Below are positions 11,904 through 23,026 of a stretch of 64,000 nt of DNA, in pieces (the stretch's first letter is position 1; each line of letters begins with the position of its first letter). Under the pieces are notes generated by a model. The model did no database searches. It saw nothing but the letters and a program-made list of their open reading frames with translations, and was not told the origin of the DNA. This stretch comes from Sphingomonas desiccabilis (GTDB taxonomy: Bacteria; Pseudomonadota; Alphaproteobacteria; Sphingomonadales; Sphingomonadaceae). A program made the position numbers and the translations under genes. The stretch lies in assembly GCF_004135605.1 (NCBI RefSeq), contig NZ_SDPT01000001.1, forward strand, positions 558,001 to 622,000. Reading direction: 5' to 3'.

Positions 11904-12491
11904 TTAGCGCGTTTCCGGCATCTGCACGCGCGGACCCAGGTTCTCGATCACCGCACGCGCGTCAAAGGCGCGGACGTTGTTCGCCGGCTTGGGCCCGCGA
12001 CCGACGATGATCTCCGCCATCGCCTCGTACTTGTCGACGGTGCGGATGTCGTTGTTGAAGAACGGATCGCCGTAGGGGCCCCAGCCGCGCCAGCCGTAGC
12101 GCGGACCATGGAAGCGCCAGTAGGGGCTCCACGCGCCGAAGCCACCATAGCCGCCCCAATAGGGATCCGGCGTCGAATAGGTGCGGGTGCGGCGTTCGGT
12201 ATCGCGATCGACCAGGATGAAGTGGTCGAAGCCGCGCTCGACCGTCAGCTGCGCGGCCCGGAACAGCAGGTAGCGCTCGACCGTCTCACGCGAGGTAAGG
12301 GTGTTACCCGCGAAGCTGACCTGGAAGCGATTGGGTTCGATCTGCTCGTCGGAGTAGCCGGTGCGGGCAAAGCCGCTTCCGGTGGCCGGCCGGTACGGAG
12401 TAGGCGTGGCGCAGGCGGCGAGCACCAGTGCGCCGACGATCGCAGTGCCGAACCCGGCGAGACGCTTGCGATCGAATCTGGATGACAGCAT
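11904..12491 (-). CDS. Envelope lipoprotein of the CC0125/CC1285 type, function unknown
   Basis: This is a 195-residue lipoprotein precursor. A basic N-terminus (MLSSRFDRKRL) and hydrophobic stretch lead to a lipobox LVLAAC, placing the acylated Cys near residue 28. The middle contains GNTLTSRETVERYLLFRAAQLT and GFDHFILVDRD, which I associate with a small alphaproteobacterial lipoprotein family with no known role. It is followed by a Gly/Tyr/Trp-rich stretch (YWGGYGGFGAWSPYWRF) that is probably exposed. The start is the ATG at 12491. A possible but imperfect EcfG-like promoter (agaac-N17-cgtt) lies about 60 nt upstream. The localisation is inferred from the lipobox. Confidence 0.82.
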   Translation of the reverse strand: MLSSRFDRKRLAGFGTAIVGALVLAACATPTPYRPATGSGFARTGYSDEQIEPNRFQVSFAGNTLTSRETVERYLLFRAAQLTVERGFDHFILVDRDTERRTRTYSTPDPYWGGYGGFGAWSPYWRFHGPRYGWRGWGPYGDPFFNNDIRTVDKYEAMAEIIVGRGPKPANNVRAFDARAVIENLGPRVQMPETR

Positions 12492-12842
12492 CGAGTTTCT
12501 CCACTGCCGCGTTTTTTCGCCGACGAAGGGGTGGCGGCACAACCTGAGGAACGATCGTCGGAGCGTTTGGGTTCTTTGACCCGCTACGATGAGTTGTGCA
12601 ACTTCGTAGCTTAGCCGTTGCTGAACGTACGCTGGCCTGATCCGGAAAAAGCGCGGGACCACAGGGGCTTAGTGCTCTGCTTCCGGCATCGGGCTCCCGC
12701 CGGATATGGCGTCTCACGCGGGCTTTTCCAGAGCGGGCATCGCAGCTTTCGCGAGAGGGGCCTCGCAGGAGAGGGAAGCGCGCGTATCCAGGCCTCGGTT
12801 CGGAAGAACCCATGAGGCGATCCGGCGATGTCTGGAAGAGAG
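12492..12842. other. Intergenic stretch between lipoprotein gene and tRNA-Asn
   Basis: This is about 350 bp with no supportable gene. It must hold the lipoprotein promoter at its left end and the region downstream of tRNA-Asn at its right end. The reading frames present lack ribosome binding sites and recognisable products. Apart from the imperfect EcfG-like site at 12550-12575, nothing stands out. Confidence 0.6.
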
Positions 12843-12917
12843 TGGCTCCCCGGGCCTGATTCGAACAGGCGACCGATCGATTAACAGTCGATTGCTCTAC
12901 CGCTGAGCTACCGGGGA
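12843..12917 (-). tRNA. tRNA-Asn (anticodon GTT)
   Basis: The 75-nt cloverleaf includes an encoded CCA. Acceptor stem TCCCCGG pairs with CCGGGGA with G as discriminator. The D-arm is gctcagcggtagagc, the anticodon stem-loop tcgactgttaatcga presents GTT, and the T-arm contains gttcgaatc. It is a single tRNA on the minus strand upstream of a 350-bp gap and downstream of nothing on the same strand within 120 bp. Confidence 0.97.
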
Positions 12918-13040
12918 ACGCTTCGGAGGCGCGCCTATAGCAGCGGGTTTTCGGATCTGGCAAGCGCCCTGCGCGGCTTTTTTCCGATTTTCGCCCAAGT
13001 GCCTGAACGGGCGTGGGAATATGCGAGAATGCGCCGCGCC

Positions 13041-13817
13041 TCAGGCGATGAACTGCTCCATCGTGATTCGATCGTCGAGCGCATGCTCGGGGTCGAACAT
13101 CAGCGTCAGGTCGCGCATGCGGTCGATCTCCACCTGGACGCGCGCGACATCCCGCACCTCGCGCTGATCGGCGACCGCGCTCACGGGCCGCTTCTCCGCC
13201 TCCAGGACGCGGAGCGAGATGCGCGCACGGTCGGGCAGGATCGCGCCGCGCCAGCGACGCGGCCGGAACGGGCTGATCGGCGTCAGCGCCAGCATCGCGG
13301 AGCCCAGTGGCAGGATCGGGCCGTTCGCGGACAGGTTGTAGGCGGTCGAGCCCGCGGGGGTCGCCGCCAGGATGCCGTCACAGACCAGTTCGGGCATCAC
13401 CACCCGGTCGTTCACGCTGACTTCGATCTTGGCGGCCTGGCGCGTCTCGCGCAGCAGCGACACCTCGTTGATGGCGGGGAGGCGGCGCACCTCGCCCGAG
13501 ATCGTCTCCGTCAGCATTTCGAGCGGCGACACCTTGAACGGCTTTGCGCGCGCCAGCCGCTCGTCGAGGCCGCCGAGGCGCCACTCGTTCATCAGGAAGC
13601 CGACGGTGCCGAGATTCATGCCGAAGACGGGCACATTGGGCCGACGCTCCAGCAGCTGGTGCAGCACCTGGAGGAGGAAGCCGTCGCCGCCGAGGGCGAC
13701 CACCAGCTCGGCCTCGTGCAGCGAGACCCACTCATAGTGTTCGCGCAGTTCCCGCTCCGCCTCCTGCGCGGCCGGGGTGGGGGAGGCGAGCAGCGCGCGG
13801 CGCAGCGTCGCGCTCAT
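13041..13817 (-). CDS. nadK: NAD kinase
   Basis: NAD kinase phosphorylates NAD+ to NADP+ and is the only de novo source of NADP. The protein has 258 residues. The nucleotide-binding signature ALGGDGFLLQ is near residue 45, NEVSLLRE near 115, and the glycine-rich TPAGSTAYNLSANGPI near 155. The start is an ATG that overlaps the moaA stop as ATGA, so expression is coupled to moaA. This start gives an N-terminus (MSATLRRALLASPTPAAQEA) of the expected short alphaproteobacterial form. No odd residues are seen at the catalytic GGDG. Confidence 0.95.
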   Translation of the reverse strand: MSATLRRALLASPTPAAQEAERELREHYEWVSLHEAELVVALGGDGFLLQVLHQLLERRPNVPVFGMNLGTVGFLMNEWRLGGLDERLARAKPFKVSPLEMLTETISGEVRRLPAINEVSLLRETRQAAKIEVSVNDRVVMPELVCDGILAATPAGSTAYNLSANGPILPLGSAMLALTPISPFRPRRWRGAILPDRARISLRVLEAEKRPVSAVADQREVRDVARVQVEIDRMRDLTLMFDPEHALDDRITMEQFIA

Positions 13818-14812
13818 CCGCCGGTGACGCTCATGTGACGGGCGACGGCCGGTGCCGCGCCGGGCGCGATCCGGAAGTCGTGTGCGGCGGGCTTGCGCGC
13901 CATGGCAGCCTCGATCGCGGCGTCGACGGCGGGCGGACCGCCGTCGCGCAACGCCGCGCGGAGATCCACATGCGCATCCTGCCCCAGGCAGAGGTAGAGC
14001 AATCCTTCGGTCGTCAGTCGCACGCGATTGCACCCATCACAGAAATTGGCGGTCAGCGGGGAGATGAGGCCCAGCCGCGTGCTGGTGCCCGTGAGCTGCC
14101 AGTAGCGGGCGGGGCCGGCGGTGCGGAAGCTATCCCGCACGAGAGAGAACCGCGACGAAAGCGCCTCGAACACCCCAGGTAGCGGCAGGAACCGGTCGGT
14201 ACGATCCTCGTCGATGACGCCGAGCGGCATGGTTTCGATAAGGGAGAGGTCGAAGCCCTGCTCCCCGCACCAGGCGAGCATCGGGGCGATCTCGTGTTCG
14301 TTGAGGCCCTTGAGCGCCACCATGTTGATCTTGATGGCGATGCCGGCCGCGCGCGCCGCCTCGATCCCGTCCAGCACCCGCGCCAGGTCGCCGGTCCGGG
14401 TGATGTGCCGGAAGGTGTCGGGATCGCGGCTGTCGAGGCTGACGTTGATGCGCCGGATCCCCGCTGCCGCCAATGCCCCGGCATGCCGCGCGAGCCGAGT
14501 GGCGTTGGTCGTCATGGTGAGCTCGTCCAGCCCATTGCCCAGCCGGCTTCCCAGCCGCTCCGCCAAAGCCACCGTGTCGCCGCGCATCAGGGGCTCGCCG
14601 CCCGAAAGGCGGATCTTGTGCACGCCGCGCGCGATGAAGCACTCCGCAAGGCTGGCGATCTCGTCGGCGCTCATCAGGCGTTCGCGCGGCAGGAACTGCA
14701 TCGTCTCCGCCATGCAATAGCGGCAGCGCAGGTCGCATCGATCCGTCACGGAGATGCGCAGGTAGCGAATGGTGCGGCCATGCGCATCGATCAGGGCGGA
14801 GGCGCTTGCCAT
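13814..14812 (-). CDS. moaA: GTP 3',8-cyclase MoaA
   Basis: MoaA is a radical SAM enzyme that starts molybdenum cofactor synthesis by converting GTP to 3',8-cyclo-7,8-dihydro-GTP. The protein has 332 residues from the ATG at 14812; a TTG two codons upstream is an alternative. The N-terminal [4Fe-4S] cluster cysteines are C26, C30 and C33 in RCDLRCRYC. The C-terminal cluster is in FCDGCNRVRL and LYLCLGQ. The protein ends in the conserved Gly-Gly tail (MSVTGG) needed for activity. It is coupled to nadK by a 4-nt overlap, and no other moa genes are nearby. Confidence 0.97.
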   Translation of the reverse strand: MASASALIDAHGRTIRYLRISVTDRCDLRCRYCMAETMQFLPRERLMSADEIASLAECFIARGVHKIRLSGGEPLMRGDTVALAERLGSRLGNGLDELTMTTNATRLARHAGALAAAGIRRINVSLDSRDPDTFRHITRTGDLARVLDGIEAARAAGIAIKINMVALKGLNEHEIAPMLAWCGEQGFDLSLIETMPLGVIDEDRTDRFLPLPGVFEALSSRFSLVRDSFRTAGPARYWQLTGTSTRLGLISPLTANFCDGCNRVRLTTEGLLYLCLGQDAHVDLRAALRDGGPPAVDAAIEAAMARKPAAHDFRIAPGAAPAVARHMSVTGG

Positions 14813-14894
14813 CCCCAAGAGCTAGGGCTTCCCCTCAGAGGAGACAAGGCCGCGGCGGATTGGCGAACCCGTGCCGGGCGGCTAGGGTCCGCCC

Positions 14895-16967
14895 ATGGGG
14901 CAGATGGGCGCAGTGGGCACGAGCCAGGGCATCGCGAACCCGATGCTGTTCCTTCTCTCCTTTCGGCAGCGCGACGAATTGTCGAACCTGTACGCCAGGG
15001 CCGGGTGGCAGGTGATCGCCGCCCGGCGGAGGGATGGTGCTGCACAGCGGTTTCGAACCAGCGGCGCCCATGTCGCGGTGGTCGACGCGCGCGGGGCGCT
15101 GGAGGACGGGCTTTCCGCGCTGGCGGACCTCGCCACGCCGGTCGCCGATGCGCCGGGGGCGCTGTTGGCCCTGCTTTCGAAAGGGGATGCGGCACGCCTG
15201 GACGACGTGCTCGCCGCAGGCGCCACCCACTTCCTGGTGAGCCCCGTGACCGAAATCGAGCTGGCGCAGGCGGTGCGTTTCGCCTTTCGCCACGTCGAGC
15301 GCCTGGGCGGCGGCTGGCGGGACCTGGATGGCGGCGGTGGGGCGCTTGCCTGGTCCTATGACCGCGGGGGCGATCGCCACCGCCTTTCGCCTGCCTTGGC
15401 CTCGATGCTCCATCTCGATCTTGCGCCGACGACCCGCGCCCTGCTGGCCGCACTGCCGAGGTCGGCGCGCGCGAGCGTGCGCGATGCCCGCCGCAGCCTG
15501 GACCGCGGGCGTCCGGCGGTCGCGTTTGCGCAGACCGTCCCGGGGCGAGGCCGGATGGTGGTGCATCTGCAGCGCGATCTGCAGGGAGGCGGCATGCGCG
15601 CGCTGGTGGAGCCCCTCGTCGCGGACGGCGGCGCCCCGGCGCCGGCCGGGCCGGAGGTGTGCGACCTCGCCGGTGCGACCGCCTGGATCGACGGGCGTAT
15701 CGGCGCGGGGCACCCCGTATCCCTGTCGCTGGTGGCGCTGGGCGGCGTGGAAGCGATCAACCGCGACCTTGGGCGTGAGGCAGGCGACTGGCTGCTGCGC
15801 GCGGCCTTGCGCCGGATCGAGACGGCGGTCGGGGAACCGCTCGGCCGGCGAGCGGTGATCGCGCGCGCGGAAGGCGCCGAGTTCCTGATCGGGGCGTTCG
15901 GCGCCGGCGAAGCGCAGCTGCAGCGGGCCGATACCGCCGTCCGGCATGCGCTGGCACGCCCGTTCGTCGCGGGCGAGCAGGTTGCGCGGCTCTCCACGCG
16001 GATTGGCCACGTGACGAGCGTGCCCGGCGAGACCGCGGCCCAACTGCTCCAGAGGGCGCGGTTCGCGGTCGACGCCGCGGAGGGCGATCGGCGGCGGCGC
16101 GAGGAGCTCGACGGCCTCGCGCTCGATATCCCGCAGGCGATCGAGCGGGACGAGGTGGAGATCCTGTTCCAGCCGCAGGTGGCGATCGGTGGCGGCCGCA
16201 TCGTGGGCGTGGAGGCGCTCGCGCGCTGGCGGCATCCCACGCGGGGCGAGATCGGCGCGGAGGCGCTGTTCGGGGCAGCGGAGCGCGCCGGCCGCATCGT
16301 CGCGCTTTCGGAGCATGTCCAGCGTTGCGCCCTGCGCCGTGCCGCATCCTGGCCGGACAGCCTCGCGCGTCTGCGCCTGTCGATCAACGTGACGGCGGAG
16401 GATGTGGCGCATCCCGGCTTTGCCGACCGGCTGCTCGAGCGCGTCGACGCGAGCGGCTTTCCGCGCAGGCGGCTGACGGTGGAGATCACGGAAAGCGGGC
16501 TGATCGAGGATCTGGGGGAGGCGTCCGGCCTGCTCGCCGAACTGCGTACCGGCGGATGCCGCGTGGCGATCGACGATTTCGGGACGGGCTATTCGAGCCT
16601 TGCGTATCTGAAGGCGCTGCCGCTCGACTATCTCAAGATCGACAAGAGCCTGACCCAGGACATCACCGGATCGCCGCGCGACCGGGTGGTGGTGCGCGGG
16701 GTGATCGACATGGCGCGGTCGCTCGGTCTCGCGGTCGTCGCCGAAGGGGTCGAGACGGAGGAGCAGCTCGACCTGCTTGCCAAGGAAGGCTGCCAGTTCT
16801 TCCAGGGCTATCTCTGTGCCGAGCCGCTCGCCCTGCCGGCGCTGGAGGCGCTGGTCGGCGCCTCCTCAGTCGCTACTTCGCCGCCTGCTGCGCCTGATAC
16901 CGCTCCACGGCTTCCGACCGGCGCAGGATCCGCGCCATCGGATCGAGGACCACATGGGTCCCGGTAG
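14895..16967 (+). CDS. Cyclic-di-GMP phosphodiesterase: pseudo-receiver, degenerate GGDEF, EAL
   Basis: A 690-residue signalling protein. Residues about 17-140 resemble a receiver fold (HVAVVDARG, then a Lys-less DDVLAAGATHFLVSP block) without a convincing phospho-acceptor pattern. Residues about 260-405 are a GGDEF domain whose signature is reduced to AEGAEFLIG, so diguanylate cyclase activity is unlikely. Residues about 420-660 are an EAL domain with intact motifs: VEALARW, LSINVTAEDV, EITESGL, DDFGTGYSSLAYL, LKIDKS and AEGVETEEQ. The protein should hydrolyse c-di-GMP to pGpG. The C-terminal 30 residues are low-complexity and overlap the M1 peptidase gene on the other strand by 95 bp. Confidence 0.9.
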   Translation: MGQMGAVGTSQGIANPMLFLLSFRQRDELSNLYARAGWQVIAARRRDGAAQRFRTSGAHVAVVDARGALEDGLSALADLATPVADAPGALLALLSKGDAARLDDVLAAGATHFLVSPVTEIELAQAVRFAFRHVERLGGGWRDLDGGGGALAWSYDRGGDRHRLSPALASMLHLDLAPTTRALLAALPRSARASVRDARRSLDRGRPAVAFAQTVPGRGRMVVHLQRDLQGGGMRALVEPLVADGGAPAPAGPEVCDLAGATAWIDGRIGAGHPVSLSLVALGGVEAINRDLGREAGDWLLRAALRRIETAVGEPLGRRAVIARAEGAEFLIGAFGAGEAQLQRADTAVRHALARPFVAGEQVARLSTRIGHVTSVPGETAAQLLQRARFAVDAAEGDRRRREELDGLALDIPQAIERDEVEILFQPQVAIGGGRIVGVEALARWRHPTRGEIGAEALFGAAERAGRIVALSEHVQRCALRRAASWPDSLARLRLSINVTAEDVAHPGFADRLLERVDASGFPRRRLTVEITESGLIEDLGEASGLLAELRTGGCRVAIDDFGTGYSSLAYLKALPLDYLKIDKSLTQDITGSPRDRVVVRGVIDMARSLGLAVVAEGVETEEQLDLLAKEGCQFFQGYLCAEPLALPALEALVGASSVATSPPAAPDTAPRLPTGAGSAPSDRGPHGSR

Positions 16968-18579
16968 GGACGGTCAGGCTCCCCTGATTGCCGGTCATGG
17001 CAAGGGTCTCCAGACGTTCGCCCACCTGCACCTCGACCGGCATGGGGAAGGGGCGGTCGTTCGGCGTCTTCCAGCGCAGGTGCAACTGGTCCCCGTCGCG
17101 CGTCTCGACCAGCTCGGGCAGTGCCGCCTCGTGCAGATAGATGCCGAAGAACCAGTCGAGGTCGCGTCCGGCCGCCTGTGCCGCCAGCCTTTCGAACTCG
17201 GTGGTGGTGGCGAAGCGTGGCTCGAAGTTGCCCGGGCGCGGGTCCGGCCGTCCATAGACCAGCCGGCGGGTGGCGTCGAAAAAGGCGGCATCGCCGATCA
17301 GGTTGCGCAAGGTGTGGAGCACCCACGCGCCCTTGAAGTAGATGTCGCCGCCCGGGCCGCCCTTGCCGTCCTCATAGACTTCCTCGCTGGTGCGCGAAGT
17401 CCCGGAAACCAGCGGCGCCTTGTTGAAGATGCGCAGGCGCTGCTGCGCCATCATCGCGGCATAGCGGGCCTCGCCCTCGCGCCAGCGGCCGTAGAGCGGC
17501 TGCATGTACTGGCCGAAGCCCTCGTGCAGCCAGAAGTCGTCCCAGTCGGCCGCGGTCATCTGGTTGCCGAACCATTCGTGGCTCAGTTCGTGCTGGAACA
17601 GCCAGTCGAAGCCCTCGGGCGCCTGGGCATAATTGTTGCCATAGGCGTTGATGGTCTGGTGCTCCATGCCCATGTGCGGCGTCTCGACCACGCCCAGCTT
17701 CTCGGCGCCGAACGGGAAGGGGCCGATCAGCGTTTCGAAGAAATCGAGGGTGGGCGCGAACTCGGCGAACAGCCGCTTCGCCTGCGGCTCCTTTCCGGGC
17801 AGGTACCAGTAGTGCAGCGGCACGCTGTTGCCGAAGCGGCTGCGGTAGCTTCCGGATAGCTCGGCATAGGGGCCGACGTTCAGCGCGACGTCATAGGGGT
17901 TGATCGCCCTTGCCCGCCAGTTCCAGGTCGTCCGCCCGTCCGACAGCGTGTCGACGCCGAGCAGCACGCCGTTCGAGGGCGCCTTCAGCCCCTTGGGCAC
18001 GGTGATGTGGAGCGTGACGACGGCGGGCTCGCCCTGGGGGAAGTCGAGGCACGGCCAGAACAGGTCGCAGCCATAGCCCTGTGCCGTGGTGGCCGCCCAG
18101 TGGGAGCCGTCCGGCGCCTGCGACCAGACGAAGCCATCGTCCCAGGGTGCGCGAACCGCAACGTGCGGCGTGCCCGCATAGGTGATGCGCAGGGGCAGGC
18201 TTGCACCGGCGGCAACGGGGCTGTCCGGCGTCACGGTCAGCACGCCGTCGACATGGCTCCAGGCCGCGCGCGGCAGCGTCTCGCCGGCGAGCGCCACCTT
18301 GGAAACGGGTAGGTTGGTATCGAGGTCGATCCGCAGCTGCTGGACCGGAGCCAGGGTGCGCAACTCCAGCGTCGCGACACCGGACAGCTGCTGACGGGTG
18401 GGGATCACTTCGATGGCCAGATCAGCCGAATGCAGCCGCAGGGCGGCGCGCCCGGCGGTCAGGGCGCCACCCGACCGCTGGGTCTGCGCACTGATGGGCG
18501 GCATGCCTTTTTCGATTGGCTGGGCGGACGCGGAGAGCGGGAGCAGAAGCGGGAGCAGCCGCGCGGCGATCTTGAACAT
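16873..18579 (-). CDS. Secreted M1 family metallopeptidase (aminopeptidase)
   Basis: A zinc aminopeptidase of the M1 (gluzincin) family, 568 residues from the ATG at 18579. The start is chosen because it gives a clean Sec signal peptide (MFKIAARLLPLLLPLSASAQ). The zinc motif HELSHEWFGNQ is followed 18 residues later by the third ligand in WLHEGFGQY. The usual GAMEN exopeptidase loop appears as HMGMEHQ, so exopeptidase specificity may be modified. The N-terminal domain is the beta-sandwich typical of M1. The product is probably periplasmic. The gene ends inside the 3' end of the EAL gene and is divergent from lon. Confidence 0.93.
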   Translation of the reverse strand: MFKIAARLLPLLLPLSASAQPIEKGMPPISAQTQRSGGALTAGRAALRLHSADLAIEVIPTRQQLSGVATLELRTLAPVQQLRIDLDTNLPVSKVALAGETLPRAAWSHVDGVLTVTPDSPVAAGASLPLRITYAGTPHVAVRAPWDDGFVWSQAPDGSHWAATTAQGYGCDLFWPCLDFPQGEPAVVTLHITVPKGLKAPSNGVLLGVDTLSDGRTTWNWRARAINPYDVALNVGPYAELSGSYRSRFGNSVPLHYWYLPGKEPQAKRLFAEFAPTLDFFETLIGPFPFGAEKLGVVETPHMGMEHQTINAYGNNYAQAPEGFDWLFQHELSHEWFGNQMTAADWDDFWLHEGFGQYMQPLYGRWREGEARYAAMMAQQRLRIFNKAPLVSGTSRTSEEVYEDGKGGPGGDIYFKGAWVLHTLRNLIGDAAFFDATRRLVYGRPDPRPGNFEPRFATTTEFERLAAQAAGRDLDWFFGIYLHEAALPELVETRDGDQLHLRWKTPNDRPFPMPVEVQVGERLETLAMTGNQGSLTVPTGTHVVLDPMARILRRSEAVERYQAQQAAK

Positions 18580-18717
18580 CGATCCTTCATGGCCGACGTG
18601 GCTGCGCCTCACAAGCCAGCGGAACGCGCGCTCGCGGTCGAGCGGCGATTGATGCCGCCGCGCCACATCCCCATATACAAGCCAATGGCGCCGGCGTGCG
18701 GCGCCGCCGGAGTTTGC

Positions 18718-21114
<2,397 letters not shown>

Positions 21115-21135
21115 TCGCCGAGCTGCGGCCGTGAG

Positions 21136-21170
21136 CCGTGCGGGGGGCGGCGCAACCGCCCCCCGCACGG
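21136..21170 (+). terminator. GC-rich hairpin after lon
   Basis: A perfect 15-bp inverted repeat (ccgtgcggggggcgg / ccgccccccgcacgg) with a 5-nt loop lies 22 bp after the lon stop. There is no T run, so it may act as a hairpin-only terminator or as a 3' stabiliser. It separates lon from the hup promoter. Confidence 0.65.
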
Positions 21171-21225
21171 TCGCGCCGGTGCGGCTGGCTGGCGCATCTC
21201 TGGGACAGGGTGCGGGCGAATTGCT

Positions 21226-21254
21226 TTGACAGGGCCGAGGAGAGGCGCATTAAC
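21226..21254 (+). promoter_or_regulatory. Probable housekeeping promoter of hup
   Basis: A perfect -35 box ttgaca is followed after 17 bp by attaac, a weak -10. It lies about 75 bp upstream of the hup ATG and directly after the lon hairpin. HU genes are highly expressed, which fits a strong -35. The -10 assignment is uncertain. Confidence 0.5.
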
Positions 21255-21328
21255 TGCCTCGGCTGCCGGGGGGGCGGATCGGCCGATCGCGTGCCCTGCT
21301 CCCCAACGACAAAAAGGGGTTAGAACGA

Positions 21329-21601
21329 ATGAACAAGCAGGAGCTGATTGGTCAGGTCGCCGATCTTTCGGGGCTGGGCCGCGGTGATGCGACGAAGGCG
21401 GTCGAGGCGGTGTTCGAGTCGATCTCGGCCGCGCTGAAGAAGGGCGACGAGGTGCGTCTGGTGGGTTTCGGCACCTTCTCGGTCAGCAAGCGCAAGGCAT
21501 CGACCGGCCGCAACCCGCGCACCGGCGAGCCGATGACGATCAAGGCGTCCTCGCAGCCCAAGTTCAAGGCGGGCAAGGGCCTGAAGGATTCGGTCAACTG
21601 A
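21329..21601 (+). CDS. hup: HU family DNA-binding protein
   Basis: A 90-residue nucleoid protein that bends DNA as a dimer. It starts MNKQELIGQVADLSGL and carries the HU signature GFGTFSVSKRKASTGRNPRTG, whose arm residues contact the minor groove. The C-terminal KFKAGKGLKDSVN completes the fold. It follows lon as in many proteobacteria. The ribosome binding site aaaaagggg lies about 9 nt before the ATG. It is probably transcribed from its own promoter. Confidence 0.97.
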   Translation: MNKQELIGQVADLSGLGRGDATKAVEAVFESISAALKKGDEVRLVGFGTFSVSKRKASTGRNPRTGEPMTIKASSQPKFKAGKGLKDSVN

Positions 21602-21690
21602 TCGATCCTGCGGGTTTTTGGGTGAAGGGGCTGGACAGCCCGGTTTCCACCGCCTAAAGGCCCGCTTCCCGGTTTCGCCGCAAGGCGCAC

Positions 21691-21765
21691 GGGCGCGTAG
21701 CTCAGTGGTAGAGCACTGTGTTCACACCGCAGGGGTCGCTGGTTCAATCCCAGCCGCGCCCACCA
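21691..21765 (+). tRNA. tRNA-Val (anticodon CAC)
   Basis: A 75-nt cloverleaf with encoded CCA. Acceptor GGGCGCG pairs with CGCGCCC, with A as discriminator. The D-arm is gctcagtggtagagc, the anticodon stem-loop ctgtgttcacaccgcag presents CAC, and the T-loop is ttcaatc. It lies 89 bp after hup. Confidence 0.96.
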
Positions 21766-21847
21766 TATCGAACCCTCGCCGTCCGGCCGCTTCAGCATCT
21801 TGCTGAAGAGACCGGGCGGCTTTGCGGTTTATGGGGCCGAGGCCCTT

Positions 21848-23026
21848 CTATCGCGGGGTGAGCTCGACCAGCGCGCCGTCATCGCCATCGCGCAGAACCC
21901 AGAGCAATCCGCCGGGCCCTTCCTCCACCTCGCGGGTGCGGGTGCCCAGGCCGATCCGGGCCACTTCGCGCGCCCGGTCGCCGGTGACGCGGACGCGCAC
22001 CAGGCCCTGCTGCACCAGACCGGCGAGGAGGAAGTCGCCCGTCCAGCCGGTGAAGGCCGAGCCACGATATTGGATCATCCCGCCCGGTGCGATCACCGGC
22101 GACCAGCTGACCAGCGGGGCCATGTAGGCGCTGTTCGTCGCGTGCCTGGGGATCGAGGTCCCGTCGTAATTGTCCCCTTCGGACACCCGCGGCCAGCCAT
22201 AGTTGCTGCCCGCGACGATCAGGTTGAACTCGTCCCCGCCGGCAGGGCCCATCTCGGATTCGAACAGTCGTCCGTCCGCTGCGAAGACGAGCCCATAGGG
22301 ATTACGGTGGCCCAGGCTCCAGATCTCGGGCCGGGCGCCGGCTGTGGATGCGAAGGGATTTCCGGCGGCCGGGGCACCGTCAAGGGTGATCCGGACGATC
22401 TTGCCAAGGGTCCCCGCCATGTTCTGTGCGGGCGCCCCCTGCTGGCGCTCGCCGGTGCTGACGAACAGGTATCGGCCATCCGGCGCGAAGGCGAGCCGCC
22501 CGCCGAGCTGCCCGCCCGTCGTCGTCGGGGTGGCGCGCCAGACTACCACGAGATCATCGAGGCGCGCCGTGCCCGTGAGAGTGAGTGTCGCACGCGCCAC
22601 CGCGAGCCGTTCGCCGCCTGAAGCGGGCTCCGCATAGGTGATCCAGATGCGGTTGTTCGAAGCGAATCCGGGGTCGAGCGCGACGTCCTGCAAGCCCAGC
22701 TGACCGGCATATCGCACGGAGGGCACGTTCCCGACCACGGTCTTGGCACCGGACCGGGTGACGAGTTGCAGGCGACCGGGCTTCTCCGTCACGAGCATGC
22801 GACCGTCCGGAAGGAACACCATCGCCCACGGGTTGTCGAAGGTGGCCACCACCCGTTGATCCACCGCCGCCACCGGTTCAGGCGACGGGGAGGGGGTGGG
22901 CGTGGGAGTCGGCGACGGTGTCGGCGTCGTGGTCGGCGGCGGCGAACTGCTCTCGCCGCCGTCATCGCCACCGCACGCTGCCAGGCTCACCGCCAAGAAG
23001 GCCGACAGAAACGAACTTGCCCGCAT
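21848..23026 (-). CDS. PQQ-dependent sugar dehydrogenase-type lipoprotein
   Basis: A 392-residue protein with a lipobox (VSLAAC, Cys near 18), then a Pro-Thr/Pro-Ser linker (TPTPSPTPTPTPSPSPEP), then a six-bladed beta-propeller of the soluble glucose/sorbosone dehydrogenase (GSDH) family. Recognisable blocks are NPWAMVFLPDGRMLVTEKPG near 65, LGLQDVALDPGF near 110, GHRNPYGLVF near 245 and EMGPAGGDEFN near 265. Members oxidise aldose sugars with PQQ and pass electrons to the periplasmic chain. I chose the ATG at 23026 because ggag lies 11 nt upstream; an ATG five codons earlier is possible. The exact substrate cannot be told. Confidence 0.86.
   Translation of the reverse strand: MRASSFLSAFLAVSLAACGGDDGGESSSPPPTTTPTPSPTPTPTPSPSPEPVAAVDQRVVATFDNPWAMVFLPDGRMLVTEKPGRLQLVTRSGAKTVVGNVPSVRYAGQLGLQDVALDPGFASNNRIWITYAEPASGGERLAVARATLTLTGTARLDDLVVVWRATPTTTGGQLGGRLAFAPDGRYLFVSTGERQQGAPAQNMAGTLGKIVRITLDGAPAAGNPFASTAGARPEIWSLGHRNPYGLVFAADGRLFESEMGPAGGDEFNLIVAGSNYGWPRVSEGDNYDGTSIPRHATNSAYMAPLVSWSPVIAPGGMIQYRGSAFTGWTGDFLLAGLVQQGLVRVRVTGDRAREVARIGLGTRTREVEEGPGGLLWVLRDGDDGALVELTPR

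Noticed and set aside
12550..12575. EcfG-like promoter before the lipoprotein gene at 11904-12491
   Set aside because: The -35 is agaac instead of ggaac and the spacer is 17 bp; one mismatch leaves it too weak to list as a site.
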